A DNA stretch of 64,000 nucleotides from Anaerosolibacter carboniphilus (GCF_014205875.1 NZ_JACHEN010000021.1:1-64000), one strand, 5' to 3'; shown: positions 16,888-26,179, counted from the first letter of the stretch. The notes: generated by a model not told the origin, from the letters alone. Numbers and translations are program-made.

Positions 16888-17577
16888 TTATATAAGCTGT
16901 AATGCTTTAAGACCCTCATAGGTTATGAAGCCCATCAGCACATAATCATACGCTTCATCACTCTTTTCCGTGATATAAATATACTTTTTCTCTTCTAACT
17001 CCTTGGCACGGGCAACCTTTGCGTACCAGTTTTTATCCTTTGCATCCCTTGAATACATGAATCGATAGTCTGATTTATCCGCAATCCTATACAATTCGCA
17101 AAAGAGTGGATCTTCCTTTTTCACTACAGATAATTTCTTTAATCCCTTTACCGTTATCATACCGATAAGCACCACATCTAAAATAAGAGCACTTCTTTCA
17201 ATTAAATGAATATATCCATCATCATGGAGTTTCTTAGCATTTTTTAAGGCATCAGCCCATTCCTTTCCATGCTGTTCCTTGGTATATACAAAATGAAAAG
17301 TTTGTTTATCTGCCCACTTATAGATTTCATCCAAAAAAGGAGTTTCTTCTTCCACTATTTTAAGCCTTTGTAATCCCTTTACAGTTATGCTCCCCAATAG
17401 TGCTACCTTTAAGCTCTCATTATTTTTATCTGAAATATATATATATCCTTCTTCCTCTAATACAAAAGCTTTTGACATCACTCTAGCCCATTCCCGGTCA
17501 TCTACATTTTTGGGATATATAAAATTAAAGGTTTGTTTGTCTGCACTTTGACTTAACTCGTTTAATAATTTGTCCAT
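16888..17577 (-). CDS. Protein of three tandem ~73-residue winged-helix-like repeats
   Basis: 229 aa from ATG 17577 (GGGGAA upstream; a longer frame to 17709 lacks an RBS). The protein is three consecutive copies of one module. Each begins ADKxxxxFxY, continues with a charged helix (EWAxxxxxAxxLexxGYI) and closes with VLLGxITxxGLxxL followed by a short helix. The ending resembles the wing and last helix of small winged-helix domains. No partner domain, no membrane segment. Family not recognised; a nucleic-acid or protein scaffold is possible but unproven. Confidence 0.75.
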   Translation of the reverse strand: MDKLLNELSQSADKQTFNFIYPKNVDDREWARVMSKAFVLEEEGYIYISDKNNESLKVALLGSITVKGLQRLKIVEEETPFLDEIYKWADKQTFHFVYTKEQHGKEWADALKNAKKLHDDGYIHLIERSALILDVVLIGMITVKGLKKLSVVKKEDPLFCELYRIADKSDYRFMYSRDAKDKNWYAKVARAKELEEKKYIYITEKSDEAYDYVLMGFITYEGLKALQLI

Positions 17578-17813
17578 AACGCTGCCGTTCCCCTTTTGGT
17601 TAATATCATTTTTCTTTGTTCGTTTAATATAATTATACCATTCCCTTTTTTTGAACAACAATAGAAAAAAGAAGGAGCTGTCTCCTTCTATAGATTGTCC
17701 AAATATCATATTTTTAATAATTTTATTCAGCTTTAAGGTTGCTTCCCAATGGAGGTCTTTTCACAATAAAGTTGAATGCTAAATCAAATAGCACCTATCC
17801 AATCAACTATATC

Positions 17814-18011
17814 TCATCCTCCTGCCAATAGATGAATTACCTGAACATCATCTCCATCTTTGATCACCTTTTCATCATATTCTTCTTTATGAACAAGTTT
17901 TCCATTCACCTTCACAATGATCTTGGGATACGTATAATTCTTTTTCTGCAGTAGTCTGCTTACGGTTAATTTTTCTTCCCACTGAAAATCCTTACTATTT
18001 ACCTTTATCAT
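17814..18011 (-). CDS. MoaD/ThiS-like sulfur carrier protein
   Basis: 65 aa beta-grasp protein ending in Ala-Gly-Gly, the Gly-Gly tail that is adenylated and thiocarboxylated in ThiS and MoaD. Start at ATG 18011 with GGAGGG upstream. It is the last gene after AOR, so it more likely serves the tungsto/molybdopterin cofactor of that enzyme than thiamine synthesis; MoaD-like proteins next to AOR genes are common. Distinguishing MoaD from ThiS by sequence alone is not safe here. Confidence 0.82.
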   Translation of the reverse strand: MIKVNSKDFQWEEKLTVSRLLQKKNYTYPKIIVKVNGKLVHKEEYDEKVIKDGDDVQVIHLLAGG

Positions 18012-18143
18012 CGTTCGCCCTCCTACCGTCGACCGATCGCTATTCAACAATACTGACAGGTGATCAGCCTAAATCTCCATGAGCTCTTTTGAACAATAAC
18101 TTTAGACGACTTTGTATCACTGCTATCAATTTGTTTCTTCTAC

Positions 18144-20303
18144 TCATCCGAGATAAGGTTTTACAACCGCAATAACCTCTGGCAGATTCATACCTATTTT
18201 CTGAAGGTATTCTATCGTAGGTATGCCGTTTAATGTCCATCCCCTTCTTTTGTAAACAGCATCTATCAGTTGCTCATATTGATTCTCCCTGTATTGCCTT
18301 AAGGCTTTTATCTTTTCTTCTGTGGATTTCCCTTCTGGGTCGTATCCAACAGATTCTCTCAGCTGCTTGTCATATCGTTCCTGTCTTGATTCGTATTCTT
18401 CCACCGTTACAGGTCCCATGGCACGATAGGGTATGGCATCATCGGCCCTTTTGCCATGACCCATTCTTATATTAAAAATTCTTTGGAAATTATATACTCT
18501 TTCTGATTCTCTTATCAACTCTTCTTTATCTATATTTTTTCCTGTTACACCATTGCATATATCTACATAATTTTGTACATGCTCCGGTATTTTTGCAGGT
18601 TCATTAGCCTCCCCATTGCCTTCTGGCGTAATATCGTTCCATGGCAACTTGCATAAGCCGTATAAGCCAAACCAGGTTCTAAACATAGGGAAGTAGTGGA
18701 GTGCTTCTGCCTTATCCTCAAAGGTTGGTATTTGGTTGTTTACCATATCCATGAAAATGAGCCATGCTTCATCATGCTGTGGTCCTTTATTGGTAAGCCC
18801 ATACCCTCCTTGCTGTGCAAGGGATTCCTTTGGCAGATATTCAGAAAACTCTAGCCCCTTTTGCTCCATTCCTATATCATTTAAAAATTCTGGGTGTGCA
18901 CCATATTCTTCTACGAATAACCTTTTCATTCTACGTACACCTTGACCAGCAATCAGCCCAAATCCTTCTCCCCTTGACATCTGATGTAGCAGCTCTAGGG
19001 CAGCTTCTGCATTTCCAAAGTTCAGTGCAAGCCCTCCTGTTATTTCTTTGTTTAATATTCCTGCTTCATAACATTCCATGATAAAGGCAGTAAGAGTTCC
19101 AAAGGATATGGTATCTATCGCATACGTATCACAGTAAAAGTTGAGTTCCAAGATGACCTGGGGATCAAATATTCCACAGTTTGATCCGAGACCTGCTGCA
19201 TTTTCATATTCTGGGCCATCTACCGTTACTTTCTGCCCCTTGTATGGACCAGTTTTTAATTCAAAACTATCTGCAGCTTTTGCACAAGACATAGAACACC
19301 CATACCAGCAGCCATCGGGCATTCCTTGTGTTATATATTTTTCAATAAATACATTTGATGCTATTTTATAGGTATCAGGATGGCTTCCAAATTTATAGTT
19401 ATGGGTAGGAAGCAAATCATAATCATCCATCACTTCTATGATATTTGCAGTCCCTATTTTTCTCATTCTGTTTTGCGCATTATCTAATTTACATATCTCT
19501 TTATGAAGCTTAATTCCCGCTTTATTAATTAGAGACTTATTCGCAGGGTTATTTAAATCCCCCTTCGTCCCCTTATACTTGATTATTAAAGCTTTTATCT
19601 TCTTATCTCTAAATACAGTTCCGATCCCGCCTCTTCCAGCTTGCTTCAACCTAGCTACCTGTCTCCTTATATCATAGAAGCTAAAGTTAAGAAGTCCTAA
19701 ACGTGTATGTTCCGCCGCTGTTCCTGATGTGACTACAGATATGTTTTTCCTATCTTCCTCAGAATCTGCATACATTTCTGTTAGCACTTCACTTAGTATA
19801 TGTCCATCGACAGGCTCAAGGGGTGCTTCTTCAATTTTAATAATCCCCTCATTGCCATCTATGAATATAATTACATCTTTTTCAGCTTTTCCTTGTAACT
19901 CCAGGGCATCCCACCCTGAAAACTTAAGATATGGTCCAAAGTATCCTCCCACATTGCTGTCCATAGGCATACCTGTCAATGGAGATATGGTACATACCAG
20001 TGACTTTCCTGATCCCGGATATTGTGTGATGCCACATATAGGTCCCCCGGCAATAATGATTTCGTTTTCAGGATCATTCCATTTCGTTTTTTCATTGACT
20101 GCATTCCAAAGATACCATAATCCAAAACCCTTGCCTCCTATAAACTTTTCCTTCATCATTTCTGTCACAGGTTTTGATTCTATTCTATTATCAGATAGGT
20201 TTATGTAAAGACTCCTATTGGTGTACCCTTTTTCTACTTTCCCCAATGCATACTTGTGCTCTTTTAATAGTTTATGGGCTTGTTTCATTTCTAAAAAATT
20301 CAT
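18144..20303 (-). CDS. Tungsten-containing aldehyde:ferredoxin oxidoreductase family (AOR)
   Basis: 719 aa from ATG 20303 (RBS AAGGAGG). AOR N-terminal domain with IGGKGFGLWYLWN and the pterin-binding GGPICGITQYPGSGK / SPLTGMPMDSNVGG segments; Fe4S4 ligands in DGCWYGCSMSC plus a later Cys in YGLCKLPW. It is longer than classical AOR (about 600 aa), and the first motif is Cx3Cx3C instead of Cx2Cx3C. Family members oxidise aldehydes to acids with ferredoxin, or, in the BamB branch, reduce aromatic thioesters. Downstream of a four-cluster ferredoxin gene and a glycyl radical enzyme; oxidation of an aldehyde from that pathway is inference. Confidence 0.88.
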   Translation of the reverse strand: MNFLEMKQAHKLLKEHKYALGKVEKGYTNRSLYINLSDNRIESKPVTEMMKEKFIGGKGFGLWYLWNAVNEKTKWNDPENEIIIAGGPICGITQYPGSGKSLVCTISPLTGMPMDSNVGGYFGPYLKFSGWDALELQGKAEKDVIIFIDGNEGIIKIEEAPLEPVDGHILSEVLTEMYADSEEDRKNISVVTSGTAAEHTRLGLLNFSFYDIRRQVARLKQAGRGGIGTVFRDKKIKALIIKYKGTKGDLNNPANKSLINKAGIKLHKEICKLDNAQNRMRKIGTANIIEVMDDYDLLPTHNYKFGSHPDTYKIASNVFIEKYITQGMPDGCWYGCSMSCAKAADSFELKTGPYKGQKVTVDGPEYENAAGLGSNCGIFDPQVILELNFYCDTYAIDTISFGTLTAFIMECYEAGILNKEITGGLALNFGNAEAALELLHQMSRGEGFGLIAGQGVRRMKRLFVEEYGAHPEFLNDIGMEQKGLEFSEYLPKESLAQQGGYGLTNKGPQHDEAWLIFMDMVNNQIPTFEDKAEALHYFPMFRTWFGLYGLCKLPWNDITPEGNGEANEPAKIPEHVQNYVDICNGVTGKNIDKEELIRESERVYNFQRIFNIRMGHGKRADDAIPYRAMGPVTVEEYESRQERYDKQLRESVGYDPEGKSTEEKIKALRQYRENQYEQLIDAVYKRRGWTLNGIPTIEYLQKIGMNLPEVIAVVKPYLG

Positions 20304-20371
20304 AGATGATTTCCTCCTTATACCTTCTTGTATACAATACATAGTTCGCTATCCTATCTTCAATAACCCTA

Positions 20372-20806
20372 TTATAGATTTCCACCACTTGCTGCAATTT
20401 GCTCTAGCATTTCTGCTTCTTGTCCTTCAACCTCTCCTATGAATATTGCCCCCGTCGGACACGCATGAACACATAGTCCACAGGCTATACACTTAAAAGG
20501 CTCCACGTAGTCATCATGTTGCCTCATTGCCTCCTCTGGACAGAAGCCTACACACATAAAACACCCTACACAGTCCTTCTTTTTAATGGTTACAACACCA
20601 AGTGTATTTCTGCTAATTGCTCTAACAGGGCAAATGTCAATGCAGACGCCGCATTGATTACATACATTTATCTTCTCTTCTTTACTGGACTCAATCTTAA
20701 TACATGACTTTTCGCTGGCTTTTTCTTTAAAATATGTTTTTGAACATACTTCTTCACAAGCCCCACATGCTATGCATAATTCTTGTTTCTTTGATAATAT
20801 CTTCAT
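20372..20806 (-). CDS. Polyferredoxin, four [4Fe-4S] clusters
   Basis: 144 aa. Four CxxCxxCxxxC(P) motifs (CIACGACEEVC, CNQCGVCIDIC, CVGCFMCVGFC, CIACGLCVHAC), enough for four [4Fe-4S] clusters. Start at ATG 20806 with GGGGTG upstream (GTG 20815 is in frame). The position directly before AOR suggests it is the electron-transfer subunit, as in other Fe-S/AOR pairs such as BamC/BamB or YdhY/YdhV. Cytoplasmic, no signal peptide. Confidence 0.88.
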   Translation of the reverse strand: MKILSKKQELCIACGACEEVCSKTYFKEKASEKSCIKIESSKEEKINVCNQCGVCIDICPVRAISRNTLGVVTIKKKDCVGCFMCVGFCPEEAMRQHDDYVEPFKCIACGLCVHACPTGAIFIGEVEGQEAEMLEQIAASGGNL

Positions 20807-20866
20807 GTTTGTCACCCCATTTAATCAATTTTCTTCACTAAGAAGCAGCTATTCTTTCAATTGAAA

Positions 20867-20901
20867 GAACTGGAAAATTACTTTTAATAATTTCCCAGTT
20901 C
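20867..20901 (-). terminator. Imperfect terminator/hairpin after the glycyl radical enzyme gene
   Basis: GAACTGG...CCAGTTC closing an inner AAATTA/TAATTT stem with a one-base mismatch; the minus strand continues TTTC. An 18-nt perfect palindrome TTCTTTCAATTGAAAGAA overlaps its edge (20852-20869). It would lower expression of the ferredoxin-AOR genes relative to the upstream genes. Confidence 0.5.
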
Positions 20902-20926
20902 ATATTCAACACAATTGCTTACACAT

Positions 20927-23311
20927 TTAAAAGCGCATATGTTCGCTTCTTTCAATGATTTCATCCTGTAATCCCTTGTTGAGATTGTTGAAGTAATCAC
21001 TGTAGCCCGCAACCCGAACAATCAAATTCTTATATTTTTCAGGATTTTTCTGGGCATCTCTAAGGGTATTTGCATTGATAATGTTGAATTGAATATGGTG
21101 TCCATCCACTTTAAAGTACGCGCGAATTAAATCTTTCAGTTTTTCTAACCCCTCCTGCCCTTGAACGATCTGAGGGGTAAATTTCTGATTCAATAGGGTT
21201 CCACCCGTTCTTAAATGATCCATTTTTGATGCAGATTTGATTACTGCTGTTGGTCCTTTTTTGTCAGCCCCTTGTACAGGTGAGATCCCTTCTGATAATG
21301 GTTTGCCTGATTTTCTGCCGTCAGGTGTTGCCCCTACAACAGATCCAAAATAAACATGACAAGTGGTAGGAAGCATTTCAATTCTATAGGTAGACCCTGT
21401 TGGTGTTTTTCTGCCGTTCACTACATCGTAGAATATATTAAATACCTTTTGCATGATACGATCTGCATAATCATCATCATTGCCATACTTTGGCGTCTTA
21501 TTTAGCAGTCGCTGGCGCTCTTTTTCGTAACCTTCAAAATCGGCATGCAGAATATTTAAAAGTTCTCCCATTGTAAAGTTTTGCTTGTCATACACGTGGT
21601 ATTGAATAGCCGATAGGCTATCTGTTATACTGCCGATACCTACTCCTTGAATATATCTTGAGTTATATCGAGCGCCCCCAGCATTGTAGTCCTTCGCATT
21701 TTCAATACAATCGTCAATAATCATAGATAAAAACGGCGCTGGCATACTCTCTGCATACAGCTTTTCAATAATATGATTACCTCGTATCTTAATATCCGCA
21801 AAATATTGAACCTGCTTTTTAAATGCTTCTAGCAGTTCTTCTAAAGAATCGAATGCTGCTGCATCACCCGTTTCAAGGCCTAGTCTCTTTCCTGTTCTTG
21901 GATTTATCCCATTATGAAGGGTAACTTCTAGAATTTTAACGAGATTAAAATATCCTGTTAAAATAAATGCTTCTTTGCCAAAACATCCTACCTCTACACA
22001 ACCACTGGTCCCCCCACAGCGGGCATCTTCCAAAGCTTTTCCCTGTCTTAGAAGTTCTTCAATCACTGCATCTGTATTAAACACCGATGGAAAGCCCATG
22101 CCTTCTCTTATGACCTCTCCAGCTTTTATGATAAAGTGATCAGGGTTCTTTCTACTGACCTGTATATTGGTACTAGGTTGCAAAATTCTCATTTCATCAA
22201 TGATTTCTAACAGCAAGTAAGAGATTTCATTGACACCATCGCTGCCATCCGATTGGATACCACCAATATTGATGTTGCAGAAATCTGTATAGGTTCCACT
22301 TTCCTGCAGTGTAATACCTACCTTTGGTGGTGCTGGCTGGTTGTTAAATTTCACCCAGAAGCACTCCAATAATTCCTTTGCCTGTTCACGGGTTAATTTT
22401 CCGCTTTCACTTTCTCTTTTATAAAAGGGATATAGATGTTGATCAAGCTTTCCTGGGCAGAAAGCATCCCATGTATTTAATTCTGTAATGACACCTAGAT
22501 GCACAAACCAATATGCCTGCAACGCTTCATGGAAAGTTCTTGGGGCATAGGCAGGAACATGACTACAAACCTGGGCAATCTCTTCCAACTCTTTTTTTCT
22601 TATGGGATTCTGCTCTATACTTGCCAGCTTCCTAGCCTCATCAGCATGTCTTTCAGCAAACCTGACGATCCCATCACAACATATGCTCATCGCTCTTAAC
22701 TCTTCCTGTTTTTCATAGGCTTCCGGATCATTAAAATAATCTAGTTCTTGTAACTTTCTTTCAATATCCTTTTTAAAGTCAATGAAGCCTTTTTGATAGA
22801 TTTTTCCGTCAGCCACCGTGTGCCCTGGTGCTCTTTGCTCCATAAACTCCGTGAATATGCCTGCCTCATAGCTATCTTTCCACGCTTCCGTCATTTGATT
22901 GAAAAGATGATCTCGAATGGATTTTCCTTTCCAATAAGGGATGATCGTTTCCCGATGTACCCGTTTGGTCTCTTCATCCACACGAAAGAATATTTTCTCT
23001 CGCCTGTCAATGATATCGAAGTCTTCTTCTGTATGACAGCATAATTCGGGATAGGTTGGTGCCTGCTGCGGCCCCGGTCCCCGTTCCCCAACAATTAATT
23101 CTCCATCATGAATACAAATAGACTTGTGCTCCATCAAATATTTGAATGTTAAAGCTCGTAAAACCGGTATAGAAACTTTACCTGCATAGTCCTTATAGAC
23201 TTCTGTAACCAATACGGCCCTTTCTATGGAAAGGCGGGGAACCGTGGTAACGCTTTGTTCTCTAAGTTTTGCAATCCTGTCGTTCATCCCAACTTCTCTT
23301 CTCAACATCAT
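20927..23311 (-). CDS. hypD: Glycyl radical enzyme, HypD-like (trans-4-hydroxyproline dehydratase family)
   Basis: 794 aa. Thiyl cysteine and catalytic Glu in SGCVE (about 438/440), glycyl radical site in RVAGYSD near the C-terminus (about 769). Cys-Val-Glu marks the eliminase/dehydratase branch (HypD, CutC, glycerol dehydratase) and rules out pyruvate formate-lyase, which needs two adjacent Cys. Long stretches (MEQRAPGHTV, NNQPAPPKVGITL, GCVEVGCFGKEA, KYGNDDDYAD, MLPTTCH) match what I remember of C. difficile HypD, and the Cys-Gly spacing is the same. HypD dehydrates hydroxyproline to pyrroline-5-carboxylate; related enzymes use other substrates, so specificity is unproven. RBS GGAGG before ATG 23311; the stop of the activase gene lies 3 nt upstream. 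Confidence 0.85.
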   Translation of the reverse strand: MMLRREVGMNDRIAKLREQSVTTVPRLSIERAVLVTEVYKDYAGKVSIPVLRALTFKYLMEHKSICIHDGELIVGERGPGPQQAPTYPELCCHTEEDFDIIDRREKIFFRVDEETKRVHRETIIPYWKGKSIRDHLFNQMTEAWKDSYEAGIFTEFMEQRAPGHTVADGKIYQKGFIDFKKDIERKLQELDYFNDPEAYEKQEELRAMSICCDGIVRFAERHADEARKLASIEQNPIRKKELEEIAQVCSHVPAYAPRTFHEALQAYWFVHLGVITELNTWDAFCPGKLDQHLYPFYKRESESGKLTREQAKELLECFWVKFNNQPAPPKVGITLQESGTYTDFCNINIGGIQSDGSDGVNEISYLLLEIIDEMRILQPSTNIQVSRKNPDHFIIKAGEVIREGMGFPSVFNTDAVIEELLRQGKALEDARCGGTSGCVEVGCFGKEAFILTGYFNLVKILEVTLHNGINPRTGKRLGLETGDAAAFDSLEELLEAFKKQVQYFADIKIRGNHIIEKLYAESMPAPFLSMIIDDCIENAKDYNAGGARYNSRYIQGVGIGSITDSLSAIQYHVYDKQNFTMGELLNILHADFEGYEKERQRLLNKTPKYGNDDDYADRIMQKVFNIFYDVVNGRKTPTGSTYRIEMLPTTCHVYFGSVVGATPDGRKSGKPLSEGISPVQGADKKGPTAVIKSASKMDHLRTGGTLLNQKFTPQIVQGQEGLEKLKDLIRAYFKVDGHHIQFNIINANTLRDAQKNPEKYKNLIVRVAGYSDYFNNLNKGLQDEIIERSEHMRF

Positions 23312-23314
23312 CAA

Positions 23315-24217
23315 TCACCCTCCAATTTTTACATGTAGTCCAAAAGTCCTTAACTTTTCACGAATCTCATTTAAAGCTCTATCTGATGGAGGCTGTACCC
23401 AAGAAAGTTCATACTTTTTCCCAAGCCTCTCATATTTATCAACAGCAGTCTTATGATAGGGCAGTAGAAAAACGTCTTTTAGGTTTAATGAGGACAAAAA
23501 TTCCCCGGTCTGTTGTATATTCTCTTCATCATCATTTATATTAGGTATAATGGGTATACGAACCCATATGTTGCTGCGATGCTTTACAAGCTGACGTAAA
23601 TTATCTAGAATAATACGATTCGATACACCCGTATATTTTTTATGCTTATCGTCGTTCATGCACTTCAAATCATACAAAAACAGATCTACTTTATCAGCTA
23701 CTTGCATCATGGAATCCCACTGAGCATAGCCTGATGTATCTAAAACCGTATGCAATCCTTTCTCTTTGCACGCCTTAAGAAGCTTTGTTAAAAACTGAAT
23801 TTGTGATAAAGGTTCCCCACCAGAAAAAGTAACACCTCCGCCAGATTGTTCATAAAAAATCTGGTCTTTCTCAATCTCTGTCATAACATCCGATACGCTC
23901 ATTTTCTTCCCTACTAATTCTAGTGCCTCCGTGGGACATCTATCTGTGCATCTTTCACAGAGACTACACTTTGCCTGATCTCGGATTCTGTCTCCTTCTA
24001 AATAGCTTATTGCCTGATTTATACATGCTTCGAAACAATCTCCGCATCCTATACATTTGTTTTTTCTAAACAATATTTCTTGTGTATATCCTTGGCTTTC
24101 TGGATTATGACACCACCAACAGTCCAAAGGACACCCTTTTAAAAACACGGTAGTACGTATACCTGGTCCATCATGAATAGTATAATTTTGGATATTAAAT
24201 ACAATGCCTTCCCTCAA
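23315..24217 (-). CDS. hypE: Glycyl radical enzyme activase (HypE-like radical SAM)
   Basis: 300 aa. AdoMet cluster motif CPLDCWWC (Cx3Cx2C) at about 29-36, then an inserted ferredoxin domain with two [4Fe-4S] motifs (CIGCGDCFEAC and CSLCERCTDRCP), and the GGGVTFSGGEP motif. This is the layout of dedicated activases of eliminase-type glycyl radical enzymes, and the gene is immediately upstream of its target. Start is TTG 24217 behind GAGGTGAT. Confidence 0.92.
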   Translation of the reverse strand: MREGIVFNIQNYTIHDGPGIRTTVFLKGCPLDCWWCHNPESQGYTQEILFRKNKCIGCGDCFEACINQAISYLEGDRIRDQAKCSLCERCTDRCPTEALELVGKKMSVSDVMTEIEKDQIFYEQSGGGVTFSGGEPLSQIQFLTKLLKACKEKGLHTVLDTSGYAQWDSMMQVADKVDLFLYDLKCMNDDKHKKYTGVSNRIILDNLRQLVKHRSNIWVRIPIIPNINDDEENIQQTGEFLSSLNLKDVFLLPYHKTAVDKYERLGKKYELSWVQPPSDRALNEIREKLRTFGLHVKIGG

Positions 24218-24246
24218 TATATCACCTCGTTAATCTCCAGGAGAGT

Positions 24247-24294
24247 CCCCTGGGAAATTTCATGTATGTGTATTCTATATGTAGTTCCCAGGGG
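24247..24294 (-). other. Long intercistronic hairpin in the symporter-activase gap
   Basis: CCCCTGGGAA (24247-24256) and TTCCCAGGGG (24285-24294) form a 10-bp stem with a 28-nt AT-rich loop, just upstream of the activase RBS. On the operon strand no T-run follows, so a processing or mRNA-stability role is more likely than termination. Confidence 0.55.
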
Positions 24295-24324
24295 TTTTCT
24301 CCCTTTATAAAGTCTGCATGATAA

Positions 24325-24438
24325 TTAATCAGTGGTCTTTGACTTCTCCTTCGATGCTGCAAGACTGGCAAAATATACAAACGGCCCAACGATTGCACCA
24401 AGCATAATAATCATCCAAACAATAGTGCTTCCTTCCAT
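24325..24438 (-). CDS. Small subunit of NSS-family transporter (MetS-like, 37 aa)
   Basis: 37 aa: a single transmembrane helix (residues about 6-28, VWMIIMLGAIVGPFVYFASL) and a short charged tail. It starts 2 nt after the stop of the sodium symporter gene with GGGAGG upstream. MetS-type small subunits (as in the MetPS methionine/alanine transporter) occur directly downstream of NSS symporter genes and have this size and layout. Assigned on position and topology; residue-level similarity is limited. Confidence 0.7.
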   Translation of the reverse strand: MEGSTIVWMIIMLGAIVGPFVYFASLAASKEKSKTTD

Positions 24439-24439
24439 A

Positions 24440-25942
24440 TTACTCTTCCTCCCTTACTTCAGCTAGAAACTGCCCTTCCATCATATATCTTTTTCCCTGA
24501 ATCCATTCTGCCAGCCGTCCATTGGCTAAATAGAAAATAATTCCCGTCAGTAAGACTTGAGCCACGACGGTGCCTAAACTATCTACGATGAAAGGATTCC
24601 ACCAGTTATCTGGGTGCCATGTAATTGCCTGATAGAACCACCATCCTACAACAATCGATAATAGTACAGGAAAAGACTTCACTGCTACATTGAACCATTT
24701 ACCCACTTGGATATCGCTGCATGAATTAATAACTTCTGTACGGAATTTATCCACACCAAACTTATATACCGACATAGCAAAAAATAGACCACATATGAGA
24801 AGACCAATACCCCAAACCCAGTCCTGATTGTTCAAAAAATCTATACTATATGCAGATGGAAGTCCAAAAATAAAGCAACCTAAACATACTAGGATCGTTG
24901 CTTTCTTTCTGTCATACCCTGCATTTACAAAATTTCTTATTATTACTTCCGTTTGTGGTATGATGGAGGTTAACGCGGCAAGGGATAGGGCAAAGAAAAA
25001 CAAAGCGGCAAGGATATTGCCTCCTGGAATCTTAGGAAATAATGCAGCTAAATAAATAAACGTAAGACCATAATTGCCTGTTCCTAATGCCTCAATAGCA
25101 GCCCCTTCACTGGCGGAAAGAGCAAAAACTGCTGGTAGAACCGCCAGCGCACCTAGCATAGCTCCTATCATATCCCCAAAGCTGATCATGAAGGCGTTTA
25201 CCGCTATGTCTTCGTTCTTCTTAAAATAGTTAGCATAGGTCAACATCATTGCCCAGCCAGCGCCCGCAGACCAAGCAGCCTGTGTCAAAGCGTTCAACCA
25301 TACTTTTGAAGTCCCTAAGGCTGCCCAATCAGGAACAAAAATGAATTTTAGTCCTGTAGCTGCACCTGGTTGCATTAACGCCCAAATAGAAGCTACTAAA
25401 AGGCTAACAAATAATGTTGGAATTGCAATTTTTCCGATACTTTCTAATCCTTTTTGAACACCTCTGTAGATGACAATACCCATCGCCAACAATGCAATAA
25501 TCTGGAAGAAAATCGTTTGTCTTGGGTCTGCAATAAAGGAGTTCCATAATGCTTGAGAATCAAATCCCGGTTTCATAATCCCTTGCAAAGCGAATACGAA
25601 ATATCTTAGTGCGTATGCAAATACAACAGCATAATAGAAGGTTATGGCTGCACATACCCATGTAGCCCATCCTCCTAGCCAAGCTTTCTTTTGACCGTAG
25701 AAATCTCTGAATGCACCAATAGCTCCCAATCGAGTTGATTTTCCTATACCCATCTCCATCATAAGAAGAGGAACGACCCATAACATATTACAAATAATAT
25801 AAGCAATAATAAATGCTCCACCATGATTACTTCCTACAATACGAGGAAAACGCCAGATGTTACCTGTTCCCACTGCCATCCCCAATGCAGCCAAAATAAA
25901 ACCTAACCGACTACCCCAATTTTCATTTTGATGACTACTCAT
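24440..25942 (-). CDS. Sodium:neurotransmitter symporter (NSS/SNF) family transporter
   Basis: 500 aa, about 11-12 membrane helices. The N-terminal signature NWGSRLGFILAALGMAVGTGNIWRFPR is the conserved sodium/substrate site of the LeuT fold. Members import amino acids or related amines with sodium. As first gene behind the sigma-54 promoter, and followed by activase and glycyl radical enzyme genes, it most likely imports the substrate of that enzyme. Start at ATG 25942 with AGGAGG 6 nt upstream. Confidence 0.92.
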   Translation of the reverse strand: MSSHQNENWGSRLGFILAALGMAVGTGNIWRFPRIVGSNHGGAFIIAYIICNMLWVVPLLMMEMGIGKSTRLGAIGAFRDFYGQKKAWLGGWATWVCAAITFYYAVVFAYALRYFVFALQGIMKPGFDSQALWNSFIADPRQTIFFQIIALLAMGIVIYRGVQKGLESIGKIAIPTLFVSLLVASIWALMQPGAATGLKFIFVPDWAALGTSKVWLNALTQAAWSAGAGWAMMLTYANYFKKNEDIAVNAFMISFGDMIGAMLGALAVLPAVFALSASEGAAIEALGTGNYGLTFIYLAALFPKIPGGNILAALFFFALSLAALTSIIPQTEVIIRNFVNAGYDRKKATILVCLGCFIFGLPSAYSIDFLNNQDWVWGIGLLICGLFFAMSVYKFGVDKFRTEVINSCSDIQVGKWFNVAVKSFPVLLSIVVGWWFYQAITWHPDNWWNPFIVDSLGTVVAQVLLTGIIFYLANGRLAEWIQGKRYMMEGQFLAEVREEE

Positions 25943-26045
25943 ACACATCCTCCTAATTCCATAAAATAAGAACAAACTAACCAGATAGATTCATACTACC
26001 CTCCTTATTTTTTGAATATTCAATAAACCAGATGTTTGTTTTGAG

Positions 26046-26061
26046 TGCAATTCTCGTGCCA
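26046..26061 (-). promoter_or_regulatory. Sigma-54 promoter of the catabolic operon
   Basis: Minus strand reads TGGCACGAGAATTGCA: a perfect -24 box (TGGCACG, 26061-26055), 4-nt spacer and -12 box TTGCA (26050-26046). It lies about 105 nt upstream of the symporter start and directly downstream of a gene for a sigma-54 activator. Confidence 0.92.
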
Positions 26062-26135
26062 AGGTTTTATAATCGTTTGGCATGGCTATTTATTGAGTTT
26101 TCAAGACTTTGCAGTTCACTTTTTTGCATTAAAAT

Positions 26136-26161
26136 AAGGCGTCCCAAATTCAAGACGCCTT
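26136..26161 (-). terminator. Terminator of the sigma-54 activator gene
   Basis: AAGGCGTC (26136-26143) and GACGCCTT (26154-26161), 10-nt loop, with TTATTTT following on the minus strand. It separates the activator gene from the sigma-54 promoter. Confidence 0.8.
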
Positions 26162-26179
26162 TTACATCAAATTTTCTAC

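Noticed and set aside
20927..23311. Pyruvate formate-lyase
   Set aside because: The enzyme has Cys-Val-Glu at the active site rather than the Cys-Cys pair of PFL.
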